DNA of 64,000 bases, from assembly GCA_965246925.1 (NCBI GenBank), contig CBDFFY010000001.1, positions 1 to 64,000 on the forward strand, given 5' to 3'. Source of the DNA: JANPPS01 sp965246925 (GTDB taxonomy: Bacteria > Pseudomonadota > Alphaproteobacteria > Acetobacterales > Acetobacteraceae). Under the pieces are notes generated by a model that ran no database searches, was not told the DNA's origin, and saw only the letters and a list, made by a program, of their open reading frames with translations. Position numbers and translations under genes: made by a program. Of the stretch, positions 38,607 through 45,769 are shown one piece after another (the first letter of the stretch is position 1; each line of letters begins with the position of its first letter).

Positions 38607-38729
38607 ATGACCGATGAGCAGCTCGATGCGGACTTTCCGCGCGCGCCGACAAAGGGCGAGTGGCGCATGCTCTGGACGATCATCGCGACGTTCAGCGTAG
38701 GCTTCACCGTCACGGCGCTCTGCCTTTGA
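38607..38729 (+). CDS. 40-aa single-helix membrane protein
   Basis: MTDEQLDADFPRAPTKGEWR followed by one hydrophobic helix (MLWTIIATFSVGFTVTALCL). Starts 8 nt after class A leader 4. It ends directly at a long hairpin that begins the next leader. Confidence 0.5.
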   Translation: MTDEQLDADFPRAPTKGEWRMLWTIIATFSVGFTVTALCL

Positions 38730-38760
38730 TCCTGGCCCACGGCATCCGTGCCGTGGGCCT

Positions 38761-38817
38761 TCCCTTCCCCGCGATCTCCGCGGGGCTGACAAGCGGCCAG
38801 CTCGGCCGCGAAAGGGA
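38761..38817 (+). promoter_or_regulatory. Class A leader element 5 (orphan)
   Basis: Outer arm changed to TCCCT/AGGGA (compensatory against GCCT/AGGC); stem I CCCCGCG/CGCGGGG with loop ATCTC; junction CTGACAA; stem II GCGGCC/GGCCGC with 5-nt loop AGCTC; GAAA. A GGCCCACGGC hairpin precedes it. No ATG with coding potential follows; instead the structured region 38818-39268 begins. Confidence 0.75.
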
Positions 38818-39268
38818 TACGACCGCCACCTGGCGCCGCGCCGAACCCCTCCGGGGGCTATCATAAGCGAGGCTCGCGCCCAGGGCGGCGGGTGTCTGCC
38901 GATCGGTCGCCGGCCGATCCGCCCTTGGACCTGGCGCACAGCCCCATCGCTCGAACAGATGTTCCGAGCACACGGTCCGAGGCTCGACACGGCACCACTG
39001 CAACGTTTCCGGGCGCACGCCTTGTTTCGTTGCATCTACATCACCATCTTTGCGACCTGGTCGAACACCGGTCCCAGCCGCCTGCAACAATCGCGGGCCT
39101 GCTGGAGCGAGACCGTCGAGCCAAGATCCCGTTCGACCCTGACGCCCCTGGCGTCCCCGCACCTCAACTCGGCAAACATAGACCTGCGAGGTCTGAGGGT
39201 GCTGGCGCGACGCCAGCGTGCGTGCCTCTGCCTGCCCGGTGCGACATGGATCCGCGCGCCCCGCCTTT
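38818..39268 (+). ncRNA. Candidate long structured RNA, about 450 nt
   Basis: No convincing gene occupies this stretch: the open frames lack Shine-Dalgarno sites and phage-like sequence. Strong hairpins are frequent: GCGCC/GGCGC plus GGGCG/CGCCC plus GATCGG/CCGATC nested (38876-38937), GCTCGAACA/TGTTCCGAGC (38949-38969), GCAACG/CGTTGC (39000-39033), GACCTGGT/ACCGGTC (39054-39073), GACGCC/GGCGTC (39141-39155), GACCT/AGGTC (39181-39193), GCTGGCG/CGCCAGC (39201-39217). It is flanked by an orphan class A leader and a divergent leader-like element. A structured noncoding RNA is inferred; high GC makes chance hairpins common. Confidence 0.45.
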
Positions 39269-39331
39269 GAAAACCGGTTCACCGGTTTCCCTGGAGAATG
39301 CCCAGGGCTGAAGAGGCCGCCTTGAGCGGCC
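39269..39331 (+). promoter_or_regulatory. Divergent leader-like element 6
   Basis: GAAA, hairpin ACCGG/CCGGT, TT, stem I CCCTGG/CCAGGG, then CTGAAGA (39308-39314), followed by its own hairpin GGCCGC/GCGGCC. Order matches class B. CTGAAGA fits the hammerhead CUGANGA consensus. It lies 48 nt before the next start, at the end of the candidate RNA. Confidence 0.55.
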
Positions 39332-39378
39332 GCAGCGCTGCACCCGTCAGCATGTCACCGGGTCAACAAGGAGAAACC

Positions 39379-39666
39379 ATGTCTGTCACCATCGTTATTC
39401 CCGCCGCCGGCAATGTTGTGCCGAGCGTCGTGAACGGCGTCGCCCAGGCGGCGATGCGCAACCCCTACGCGGCCGCCACGATCGGCGTCTGCGTGCTAGG
39501 TGCGGCCGCCCTCACCTACTCCAACGCGCTGACAACCAGCACGGAGGAGCGGAAGACCGAGGCGCGGTGGGCCTGGAGCAAGTTCAAGGAGGCGGTCGCT
39601 GACTGGACCGCCGAGCCGAACCCCAACCCAAGTCCGCCGAACACTGCCCTGCGCAGCGTTCCGTAA
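39379..39666 (+). CDS. Small membrane protein, paralog of 39849 gene
   Basis: A 95-aa protein, MSVTIVIPAAGNVVPSVVNG, with AAGGAG 6 nt before ATG. Residues 25-50 (MRNPYAAATIGVCVLGAAALTYSNA) form one membrane segment, followed by a charged helix and Pro/Asn tail. It aligns with the 39849-40136 product over the first 50 residues (MSxTIVxPxxxN, then a hydrophobic AAxxG segment). Confidence 0.55.
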   Translation: MSVTIVIPAAGNVVPSVVNGVAQAAMRNPYAAATIGVCVLGAAALTYSNALTTSTEERKTEARWAWSKFKEAVADWTAEPNPNPSPPNTALRSVP

Positions 39667-39677
39667 CGCTGGCAACT

Positions 39678-39708
39678 GCCCCTTCCGGGTTACCGGAGGG
39701 GGCTTTTT
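39678..39708 (+). terminator. Intrinsic terminator
   Basis: GCCCCTTCCGG (39678-39688), 4-nt loop, CCGGAGGGGGC, then TTTTT. It ends the transcript of the small membrane protein at 39379. Confidence 0.85.
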
Positions 39709-39769
39709 GGGTGTCAGAACCTCCGTTTTTGGTGCATTTCTGACCACTTTTTGTGCGTGACATCTTGTA

Positions 39770-39798
39770 TTGTTACAGTAACGCACCAAATGTATACT
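39770..39798 (+). promoter_or_regulatory. Sigma70-type promoter with operator
   Basis: -35 TTGTTA (39770-39775), 17-bp spacer, -10 TATACT (39793-39798). A palindrome GTTACAGTAAC spans 39772-39782 and so overlaps the -35 element, a likely repressor site. It drives the 39849 gene. Confidence 0.7.
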
Positions 39799-39848
39799 AC
39801 TGGATCGGATAGACCGATGCAGCAAACCCCAACTCGAAGGAACATCAC

Positions 39849-40136
39849 ATGTCCTACACCATCGTTCTGCCGACCGTGACCAACGCCGCCGCCGTCGGCG
39901 TCGCCGCTGTGTCTCGCGTCGCGACCGCCCACCCGCTGGGCGCCGCGATCGTCGGCTGCACCATGACCGGCCTCGCGGCCGTCGAGGGCGTGCGTCTCGC
40001 GACGCCCGCCGCCATCCAAGCGAAGTCCATCCTCAAGGACTTCGGCGTCGGCCTCCGCCGCCGCATCCACGTCTGGGCCGCCGAGCCGGTGCAAACCGCG
40101 CAGGCGCCCTACATCGCTGCCGTGGCAGCCGAATAG
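39849..40136 (+). CDS. Small membrane protein, paralog of 39379 gene
   Basis: A 95-aa protein, MSYTIVLPTVTNAAAVGVAA. Residues 15-50 (GVAAVSRVATAHPLGAAIVGCTMTGLAAVEG) are hydrophobic with a central membrane segment; the C-terminus is amphipathic (RRRIHVWAAEPV). It has its own promoter and terminator, unlike the leader-controlled genes, and sits beside the CI-like repressor. This could be a superinfection or lysogeny-expressed protein; inferred only from context. Confidence 0.55.
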   Translation: MSYTIVLPTVTNAAAVGVAAVSRVATAHPLGAAIVGCTMTGLAAVEGVRLATPAAIQAKSILKDFGVGLRRRIHVWAAEPVQTAQAPYIAAVAAE

Positions 40137-40138
40137 AC

Positions 40139-40172
40139 AAAAGCCCCACCGGGTTCGCCCGGTGGGGCTTTT
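40139..40172. terminator. Bidirectional intrinsic terminator
   Basis: AAAAGCCCCACCGGG, TTCG loop, CCCGGTGGGGCTTTT. A perfect hairpin with A/T flanks on both sides, between convergent genes ending at 40136 and 40209. Confidence 0.92.
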
Positions 40173-40208
40173 GTTCGTTCGGGCTCCTGCCTGGGCTCCG
40201 CCGCAGCG

Positions 40209-40427
40209 TCAGGCGGCCAGCCGGCGCTCCTCGGCTTCGGCGTCGCGCTGCGCCGACAACGCGAAATCCACGATCTCAGCGGGCGAGGCGTCTCCGATCA
40301 CCTCGACCGGCATACCCTGCACCATCGTCACCGAGGCGCCGGGCGTGGCCGCCGCCGAACGGTAGGCTTCAGCGACCGCAAGCACCTTCAGGCCCGTGGT
40401 GTGGTTCTCGAGATAGTGCTTTTGCAT
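40209..40427 (-). CDS. Unknown small protein next to repressor
   Basis: A 72-aa protein, MQKHYLENHTTGLKVLAVAE. Residues 1-20 plus 'VTMVQGMPVEVIGDASPAEIVDFALSAQRDAEAEERR' give strand then helix. It follows directly after the repressor stop (1 nt) and is probably co-transcribed with it. Function unknown. Confidence 0.5.
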   Translation of the reverse strand: MQKHYLENHTTGLKVLAVAEAYRSAAATPGASVTMVQGMPVEVIGDASPAEIVDFALSAQRDAEAEERRLAA

Positions 40428-41288
40428 TCAGCCCTCCGGGACGCAGGCGACAACGACGATTCCGAGTAGCACGAATTGATCGACGTCTGTCCAGGGCTTC
40501 GCGTTCGGCTTCGACGGCAGGCGCACATCGGGCTGCTCCCCAAGCACCAGCCAGCTCAGCGCCTTCGAGCCCCGGATCTCCCGCACCGTGAACTCGCGCT
40601 GCCCGACGTGTCGCGTCCGCTGCACGATCACACGCCGGCCGTGCGTGAGCTGCTCTTCGTGCCCGTTCACCGGCAGGCAGACCAGGGTCGTGCCGGCGGG
40701 ATACGCCTGAGCCCCTCCGGCCATGACACGCGCCCCGAAAGCGCCGGCGCGCGCCTGTTCCGGCGTCACGCACAGCGTCGACGTGCTGCGCCGATCCGGC
40801 GATACCTTGAGCGCGCGCCGGAAGGCCCCGACCTCCAAGTCGATCGCGACCGGGATTCCGACGGCCTGCCGCGTCCGAGCCGGGGTCGGAACCTGGTCGG
40901 GCACGAGCTCGGGCGCGATCTCGGCCGCGAGCTCGCGCAGCAGCCGCCGCGTCGAGGTCGACACGCCGCCCCCGAGCGCCCGGCGGAGCACCTGCTGCAG
41001 ATCCTCCTCCGTCTCGATCGGCGGCATGCCGTCGAGCACGCTGGGAGCGACGTTCAGCGCCGCCGCGATGCGCATGACGGTGCTGTGGCTGAGGGACTGG
41101 CTGTAGCCGCCCAGGAAGTTGTTGAGGGCCGAGGGCGAGGCGAGCCCTGCCATGCGCGACATCTCGGCAGCCGTCAGCCCGGCATTGTCGAGGTAGGCCC
41201 GCATGATGCGCCGGCGCTCCTCGCTGTCGAGCTGCACCTGGCGGCGCCAGGCGTCCTTATCGGCCGGAGCGGGTGTCTTGTAGACCAA
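40428..41288 (-). CDS. CI-like repressor (HTH plus S24-like domain)
   Basis: About 286 aa, read from TTG 41288 (MVYKTPAPADKDAWRRQVQL), because GGAG sits 11 nt upstream; the frame is open to TTG 41402. Residues about 25-80 hold the HTH (IMRAYLDNAGLTAAEMSRMAGLASPSALNNFLGGYSQSLSHSTVMRIAAALN). Residues 180-285 look like the S24/LexA C-terminal fold, but the expected Ser region reads VMAGGAQAYPAGTTLVC and the Lys position is not evident. It may therefore not self-cleave and would be induced by another route. Confidence 0.65.
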   Translation of the reverse strand: MVYKTPAPADKDAWRRQVQLDSEERRRIMRAYLDNAGLTAAEMSRMAGLASPSALNNFLGGYSQSLSHSTVMRIAAALNVAPSVLDGMPPIETEEDLQQVLRRALGGGVSTSTRRLLRELAAEIAPELVPDQVPTPARTRQAVGIPVAIDLEVGAFRRALKVSPDRRSTSTLCVTPEQARAGAFGARVMAGGAQAYPAGTTLVCLPVNGHEEQLTHGRRVIVQRTRHVGQREFTVREIRGSKALSWLVLGEQPDVRLPSKPNAKPWTDVDQFVLLGIVVVACVPEG

Positions 41289-41403
41289 GAGATCGTCTCC
41301 GTTGTGCCGGGCACCAGGCGTGGCCGGGGATGCGGCATGCCGATGGTTGCGCCCATTCCGAGCGAGTTGCCACAATGCGCGAATCTGCAACAGGTTCTGC
41401 AAG

Positions 41404-41631
41404 TTGAATTCGCCCGCCGAGAACTACCTCGCCGACCACGTGTGCTTTGCATGCGGCCGGCGCACGTTCACCTGCTTCGTGCCGCTCGGCCCACGGACGC
41501 TGGCCGATGAGCGGAAGATGGCGGTCTGGTACTGCCGCGACCACGCGGCCGAGGTCGTCGAGGTCGCATCCCGAGGACGACCTGCAGCAGGCGGTGGTGT
41601 CGTTCCACGCGAGCGCGGTTCGCCAGGCTGA
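41404..41631 (+). CDS. Small zinc-ribbon-like protein, TTG start
   Basis: A 75-aa frame from TTG 41404 (MNSPAENYLADHVCFACGRR); no ATG is available. 'CFACGRRTFTCFVPL' and 'AVWYCRDHAAEVV' give paired Cys and CxxH, a small zinc-binding layout. It is divergent from the repressor, so it would be the first gene under a repressor-controlled promoter (Cro-like position), though it does not look like Cro. Confidence 0.45.
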   Translation: MNSPAENYLADHVCFACGRRTFTCFVPLGPRTLADERKMAVWYCRDHAAEVVEVASRGRPAAGGGVVPRERGSPG

Positions 41632-42103
41632 CGCGGTGCTCTACGCCGTGCCGAACGGGGAGAAGCGCGATCCGGTCACCGCGGCCCGCCTAAGCGGCCT
41701 CTCGGCAGCCGCGCGCGAGGACCTGGATGACGCGGTATGCCTGATGCCCGCCGGCCTGGGCGTGCTCCCAGGGGTCGCCGACCTGCATGTGCTGATCGCG
41801 GGCGGACGCCTGCTGCTGGTGGAGCTCAAGATCGCAGAGGTCAGGGCGGCGCCGGCAAGCCTGCCGTTGTTCGCCGCCGGCGGCCGATCGCGCAAGCCCG
41901 CCGTCCTGCATCGCGCCGGATCGCAGTCGAAGAGCCAGAAGCGCTTCGAGGCCGGCGCCGCGGCGCTCGGCCATACCTACCGCGTTATTCGCTCTGTGGA
42001 AGGGTATGCGGACCTGCTCGAGGAGTTCGGCGTGCGGTTGCGCTGCAGGCCATGGGGGCCGGGCGTGGCGTCGCCGCGGCCGCCGATCGGGTTCAAGCCC
42101 TAG
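41594..42103 (+). CDS. VRR-NUC domain nuclease
   Basis: About 169 aa; GTG 41594 is a tentative start (the domain pattern EDDLQQAVV begins a little upstream and overlaps the previous gene). 'AVPNGEKRD', 'GVLPGVADLHVLIAGGRLLLVELKIAE' and 'SKSQKRFEAGAAALGHTYRVIRSVEGYADLL' match the VRR-NUC fold with the PD-(D/E)xK-type Asp and Glu-Lys pair and the Q-x-x-F helix. Such nucleases accompany phage replication and recombination genes. Confidence 0.7.
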   Translation: MVSFHASAVRQADAVLYAVPNGEKRDPVTAARLSGLSAAAREDLDDAVCLMPAGLGVLPGVADLHVLIAGGRLLLVELKIAEVRAAPASLPLFAAGGRSRKPAVLHRAGSQSKSQKRFEAGAAALGHTYRVIRSVEGYADLLEEFGVRLRCRPWGPGVASPRPPIGFKP

Positions 42104-43440
42104 CCGAAGGCGCGACGCGGCTCCCAGTCGGTCATGTCCCGCAGCGACGGGTGGCGCTCGAGGACATGGTCCCAGGCATCACGGCATAGGCTGCGCTGGA
42201 ACGAGAGCTTCGCCGCCCGCTCCTTCGCCTGGGCCTGCGGCATGTCCATGAGGTCGAGGACCGCAAGAAGGAAGCGCTTCGTCGTGGAGGACAGGGCGGC
42301 CGGATATTCCGCCAGCCTCGGATCGTCCGGCTGCCTCGCGCCGCCGGCATCGAGCGCCGCCGGGGAGATTTCGACGGGCGGGGCGCGGCGCATGCCGTAG
42401 CGCTTCTTCAGCTCGTCCTTGAAGTAGCCGGCCGTGGTGACCGGCCCCTGCCAGCTCTTCAGGACCGCCGCGATATCGGCCTCCTGGTAGCCCTGGCTCA
42501 GGAAGCGCCTGAAGTGCCCCGAGGCCTCCTTCTTGTGGTGCCCTCTGAGAGTGAAGCGGTCGGTGGCCAGCACAGCGAGGCGTTCGGAGGCGAGGCCCAT
42601 CTCGTCGACCGGTTCCGGCTCCGAATTCGCGGTCGAGTTTGAATTCGGAATTGAGTTTCGAGTTTCGGTGGAGTTTTCGGCGATCGCGTCGCGCGGGAGG
42701 TCTGGAGAGACTGCTGCTGCTGCTGCCTTAAGGGTTAATTCTTCTGAAAAGGCAGCAGCAGCAGCAAGAGGTATGGCCTCCGTCGGCGGAAACTCGAATG
42801 GGGCCTGATCGACCTGCGAATTCGAATTCGAGTTTGCGTCCGAGTTAAACTCGGGCTCGGAACTCGATGGATCGACAATGCCGCCCTGGACGAGCTGGAA
42901 GCCGGCGCGGAGCTGCCGGGCCAGCGCAAATCCGGAAAGGGGCTGCAGCACGAACGGCTGCTCCCCGCCTGGCAGCGACATCACCATGCTGAACTGCGCC
43001 ATGGCATCGGCCCTCTCGCGAGCCCGCCGTACGGCGGCCTGCTCCTTCGTCTCGCCCTTCCGGGGCTTGCCACCGCCGCGCTTGAGCCCGGTGTCACCGC
43101 CGGCGCCGGCCCGGGCGCGCATGGCGGGCGCCAGGGCGACGGAGTTGTCGGCGTAGACGTGCAGGAAGCCCATGCGGGCGAGGATCTGCAGCTGCGCCTC
43201 GATCTCGGCTTCCGCGCCGACGGCGTTGGCCATCAGGGCGACCACGGCGGGAAGGGTCTCGGCACCATCGCAGTCCGGGTCGAGCCGGTAGACGATCCCT
43301 TTGGGGTCGCTGGCGGCGATCAGCGTGCAGACGGCCTCCATCACGGGCCGGGATGACAGGGGTATGATCTGAGGCGCGTGCCACTTCATCGCCAGGATGG
43401 GGTCTTTGAGTACACGCCTAAGTAGCGCTGCGCCGGTCAA
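42100..43440 (-). CDS. Replication-initiator-like protein
   Basis: A 446-aa protein, MTGAALLRRVLKDPILAMKW; MKWHAPQIIPLSSRP at residue 18 is an alternative start. Residues about 70-115 (AVVALMANAVGAEAEIEAQLQILARMGFLHVYADNSVAL) resemble a winged-helix unit used in phage replication proteins. Residues 195-290 are low-complexity Asn/Ser/Ala. The C-terminal helical region (FRRFLSQGYQEADIAAVLKSWQG) is phage-like. No helicase or primase motif is visible. Its stop overlaps the nuclease gene in the opposite orientation. Role inferred from position. Confidence 0.4.
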   Translation of the reverse strand: MTGAALLRRVLKDPILAMKWHAPQIIPLSSRPVMEAVCTLIAASDPKGIVYRLDPDCDGAETLPAVVALMANAVGAEAEIEAQLQILARMGFLHVYADNSVALAPAMRARAGAGGDTGLKRGGGKPRKGETKEQAAVRRARERADAMAQFSMVMSLPGGEQPFVLQPLSGFALARQLRAGFQLVQGGIVDPSSSEPEFNSDANSNSNSQVDQAPFEFPPTEAIPLAAAAAFSEELTLKAAAAAVSPDLPRDAIAENSTETRNSIPNSNSTANSEPEPVDEMGLASERLAVLATDRFTLRGHHKKEASGHFRRFLSQGYQEADIAAVLKSWQGPVTTAGYFKDELKKRYGMRRAPPVEISPAALDAGGARQPDDPRLAEYPAALSSTTKRFLLAVLDLMDMPQAQAKERAAKLSFQRSLCRDAWDHVLERHPSLRDMTDWEPRRAFG

Positions 43441-43851
43441 AGTCCCGGCTCCTTATGGACTGTTGATTGTGTCGGTTGTGTTGCTGATCGTCGTGCGGGC
43501 CGGCTCAAGAAATCAATAACGCCAGGAGCCCGGATAAAATGTTGCATGGGTTCGGCTTCGACTCTACATTGGCCATAGCGCCTCCGTCGGGCATCGACGG
43601 TTTGTGCGCGCGTAGCCCGGTCTGATTTGGCACACGGAGCAGACCGGGATCAGCTAAGCCCCCTCGACGTGGTGGTCGGGGGGGCCTTGCCTCTCCCGCC
43701 CACTAAATCCGATAAGGTGCCAGAGCGCAAACATAACTATGCGAGTCGCTCTGTTGCGTTTTGTTATGTTGCGCTAACGCGTTGAATATTCATCGTTGCG
43801 ACACCATATCAAGGACGGGCCAAAAGCCCCTTTCCCCCAAGGAGTCCAACG
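43441..43851. other. 411-nt noncoding region with inverted repeats
   Basis: Two hairpins: CCCGGTCTG/CAGACCGGG (43616-43648, 15-nt loop) and a nested GCCCCC/GGGGGC with CGAC/GTCG (43658-43685). GTTGCG occurs three times (43753, 43768, 43795). No gene is visible. It separates the leftward replication-like gene from the rightward array and could hold promoters or an origin. Confidence 0.5.
43732..43745. promoter_or_regulatory. Dyad motif site 4
   Basis: CATAACTATGCGAG, sharing CATAA-TATGCGAG with the other four sites, lies 107 nt before the 43852 gene that reopens the array. Confidence 0.5.
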
Positions 43852-44259
43852 ATGAAACAACGCAAATGGCGCGTCAGCGCCGATGTGACCGCTCGCGTGC
43901 GCGCCATGCTGTTCGAACAGCACCCGCCACGTCTCGAGCGCGTGTTCTGCCAGTCCCTCACCTGGGCCTACGGCGTCGACTCCACCTTCCTGTTCAATGC
44001 CGACCCGGTGGACTGCACCCTCTATGCCATCCACCGGACCGCCGAACACGAAGCATTCCTCGCCCAGTTGGGCGGCAACTCCATGCGCCCCGACGGCACG
44101 CTCCTTCACCTGACGCTCGCTACCGCGCCCGGCATCCCGCCCGCTCAAGCTGGCAGGATCGATCCGGCCGGCTGCGAGTGGATCGAGCCCTTCACCTTCG
44201 GGACGCAGCTGCGCCTACAGCCCTTGTTCGTGCAGCAACCAACCTACGCTCCGGCCTAA
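43852..44259 (+). CDS. Unknown protein, reopens the small-gene array
   Basis: A 135-aa protein, MKQRKWRVSADVTARVRAML. Mixed alpha/beta, with 'RVFCQSLTWAYGVDSTFLF' and 'DPVDCTLYAIHRTAEHEAFLAQLG'. AAGGAG lies 8 nt upstream. It has a normal Shine-Dalgarno and no structured leader, like the other first genes of blocks (37189, 51306). Family not recognised. Confidence 0.55.
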   Translation: MKQRKWRVSADVTARVRAMLFEQHPPRLERVFCQSLTWAYGVDSTFLFNADPVDCTLYAIHRTAEHEAFLAQLGGNSMRPDGTLLHLTLATAPGIPPAQAGRIDPAGCEWIEPFTFGTQLRLQPLFVQQPTYAPA

Positions 44260-44286
44260 GCCGAGCGCCCCGGCCGTGCGCCGGGG

Positions 44287-44341
44287 GCCTTCCCGCGACA
44301 TCTCGCGGGCTGACAAGCGGCCCAGCTCGGCCGCGAAAGGC
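44287..44341 (+). promoter_or_regulatory. Class A leader element 7
   Basis: Outer arm GCCT/AGGC; stem I CCCGCGA/TCGCGGG with shortened loop CATC; junction CTGACAA; stem II GCGGCC/GGCCGC with loop CAGCTC; GAAA. Preceded by a CCCCGGC/GCCGGGG hairpin. ATG is 6 nt downstream. Confidence 0.8.
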
Positions 44342-44347
44342 ACACCG

Positions 44348-44614
44348 ATGGAACTCATCTACCTCAGGACCTCCGAGGGGTTCCTGTGCGGTGATCTCGA
44401 GAGCGGACGAACCGCCTACGCCTATCCCAGCAGCATCCATGCACGGGACGCGGTGCGGAACCCCGTCAGGGTCGCGACCGAAATGCTGAAGCAGGAAAAC
44501 GCGTCCCGATACCCGGCCGACCTGGCGGAGAGGTTCTCTCTCCAACACAAGCGTCGGCTCGACGCGATGCTTAACAACATGCTCGCCGTCCAAATCTCGA
44601 CGATCACGATCTGA
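44348..44614 (+). CDS. Unknown small protein
   Basis: An 88-aa protein, MELIYLRTSEGFLCGDLESG. N-terminal strands then helices (VRVATEMLKQENASRYPADLAERF). Starts 6 nt after class A leader 7. No family recognised. Confidence 0.55.
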   Translation: MELIYLRTSEGFLCGDLESGRTAYAYPSSIHARDAVRNPVRVATEMLKQENASRYPADLAERFSLQHKRRLDAMLNNMLAVQISTITI

Positions 44615-44641
44615 CTGCAAGCTGGGCCCGCGTGGCCCGGC

Positions 44642-44696
44642 GCCTTCCCGCGACACCTCGCGGGCTGACAAGCGGCCCAGCTCGGCCGCGAAAGGC
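44642..44696 (+). promoter_or_regulatory. Class A leader element 8
   Basis: GCCT/AGGC outer arm, stem I CCCGCGA/TCGCGGG with loop CACC, junction CTGACAA, stem II GCGGCC/GGCCGC, GAAA. Preceded by a CTGGGCC/GGCCCGG hairpin. ATG is 5 nt downstream. Confidence 0.8.
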
Positions 44697-44701
44697 GCAC
44701 C

Positions 44702-45097
44702 ATGCACTACGCCCACCGCATCGCCATCACCGACCCGGAGGCCTTCCGGGCGGCGCATGCCTTCGCCGTCGAGAACAACGCCGAAGCAGAGTTCGCGCTC
44801 CGCTTCACGCGGATGATCTCGATGCTGTCCAACCACCGCGAACAAGCGGAGGGCCGTGGCTGCGAACTGTTCGCCCAGGTCTACAAGGACTGGGCTCCGC
44901 ACTCGTTCAACTTCCTGGCCTATGCGAAACGGCCGGGCATTCGCGAGAACGAGCTCATACGCAAGGACCTGATGCTTGGCGGCGGCCTGATCTACCACGG
45001 ACCCGGCGACACGGGCTCCGGCGACGCCAGCAACCTGACCTGCATGGTCGGGCGCGATGCCGCGAAGACCCCGCACGAATGGGCCGTGCACACCTGA
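44702..45097 (+). CDS. Array protein with EFALRFT motif (family 1)
   Basis: A 131-aa protein, MHYAHRIAITDPEAFRAAHA. Residues 9-45 (TDPEAFRAAHAFAVENNAEAEFALRFTRMISMLSNH) align with residues 9-45 of the 45770 product (SPDAFTAAHDHAIATGREEEFALRFTQMLLKL), so the two are paralogous at the N-terminus and diverge after. Starts 5 nt after class A leader 8. Function unknown. Confidence 0.6.
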   Translation: MHYAHRIAITDPEAFRAAHAFAVENNAEAEFALRFTRMISMLSNHREQAEGRGCELFAQVYKDWAPHSFNFLAYAKRPGIRENELIRKDLMLGGGLIYHGPGDTGSGDASNLTCMVGRDAAKTPHEWAVHT

Positions 45098-45109
45098 CAG
45101 ACCGACCTT

Positions 45110-45159
45110 GAAACCGCCATCGTGCGGTCGGCCGTGCGATCCCCGCACGGCGCTGACGA
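45110..45159 (+). promoter_or_regulatory. Class B leader element 9 (canonical core)
   Basis: GAAAC, hairpin ACCGC/GCGGT, GTC, stem I GCCGTGCG/CGCACGGC with loop ATCCC, then CTGACGA at 45153-45159. Unlike most class B copies it begins 12 nt after the stop. CTGACGA, GAAA and GTC all fit the hammerhead consensus. ATG is 10 nt downstream. Confidence 0.8.
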
Positions 45160-45169
45160 GGAACACCCG

Positions 45170-45673
45170 ATGGGCTTGAAAGACGAACTGCAGCAGCCGA
45201 AACCCATGGTGAAAGCGGTGCCCTACGGCACCGTCATGGCACTGGGCAATTCCGGCGACATCAACCAGGACATCGTCGATGCCCTGGACATGATGGATGC
45301 CGACAGCCCCTACTCGAAGGACGACATTCGGCGCATCCGCCGCTACGAGCAGATCAGCGCCGGGCTCCGCGAGGAGGCCAACATGAGCAGCGGATCGGCC
45401 ATCACTCTTTGGTGGTCATCCTGCAAATTGAAGAGCGGCGCCAAACTCTCGGCGTGGCTCTGCATCAACAAAACCAACGCCGGCGACGCCGTCTATTGGT
45501 TCTCGGCCATCGGCAGCGATCCCTCGATCCCCTCGATCAATGCCGGCCACCGCGCCACGTTCGACGTGCACCAGCAGCAGCTCACGCTGGCTGGTGGCGG
45601 TCCCTCGGACACAGCCGGTTACGCAAACTGGGCTGACGTGCCCTCCGATCGCGAGCTCAACCAGCTCGGCTAG
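45170..45673 (+). CDS. Unknown array protein
   Basis: A 167-aa protein, MGLKDELQQPKPMVKAVPYG. N-terminal helix-rich half (DIVDALDMMDADSPYSKDDIRRIRRYEQISAGLREE), C-terminal beta-rich half with Trp (ITLWWSSCKLKSGAKLSAWLC). Controlled by class B leader 9. Family not recognised. Confidence 0.55.
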   Translation: MGLKDELQQPKPMVKAVPYGTVMALGNSGDINQDIVDALDMMDADSPYSKDDIRRIRRYEQISAGLREEANMSSGSAITLWWSSCKLKSGAKLSAWLCINKTNAGDAVYWFSAIGSDPSIPSINAGHRATFDVHQQQLTLAGGGPSDTAGYANWADVPSDRELNQLG

Positions 45674-45705
45674 CACCCTGCATACCCTCGCCCGCTGGGC
45701 GGGGG

Positions 45706-45761
45706 GCCTTGCTGCCGATCCCCGGCAGCGTGATCAGCGGCCCACCCTGGCCGCGAAAGGC
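45706..45761 (+). promoter_or_regulatory. Class A leader element 10
   Basis: Outer GCCT/AGGC; stem I GCTGCCG/CGGCAGC (all different from element 2, pairing kept) with loop ATCCC; junction GTGATCA; stem II GCGGCC/GGCCGC with loop CACCCT; GAAA. G3/C8 junction as in element 1. ATG is 8 nt downstream. Confidence 0.8.
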
Positions 45762-45769
45762 ACACCACC

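Noticed and set aside
38710..39311. Open frames (both strands) in the 38.8-39.3 kb region
   Set aside because: No Shine-Dalgarno sites, Arg/Ser/Pro-biased translations, and one strand frame runs across the leader element; a structured RNA is the better reading.
39269..39331. A full hammerhead at the end of the candidate RNA
   Set aside because: GAAA and CTGAAGA are present, but the sequence after CTGAAGA folds into its own hairpin rather than pairing with the 5' flank, so the three-way junction does not close.
43616..43685. tRNA-like fold in the 43.6 kb gap
   Set aside because: The inverted repeats do not form a cloverleaf with acceptor, D, anticodon and T arms; no TTC-type T-loop or CCA end.
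43441..43851. Replication origin with iterons
   Set aside because: Three GTTGCG copies are unevenly spaced and short; evidence is too weak to call an origin.
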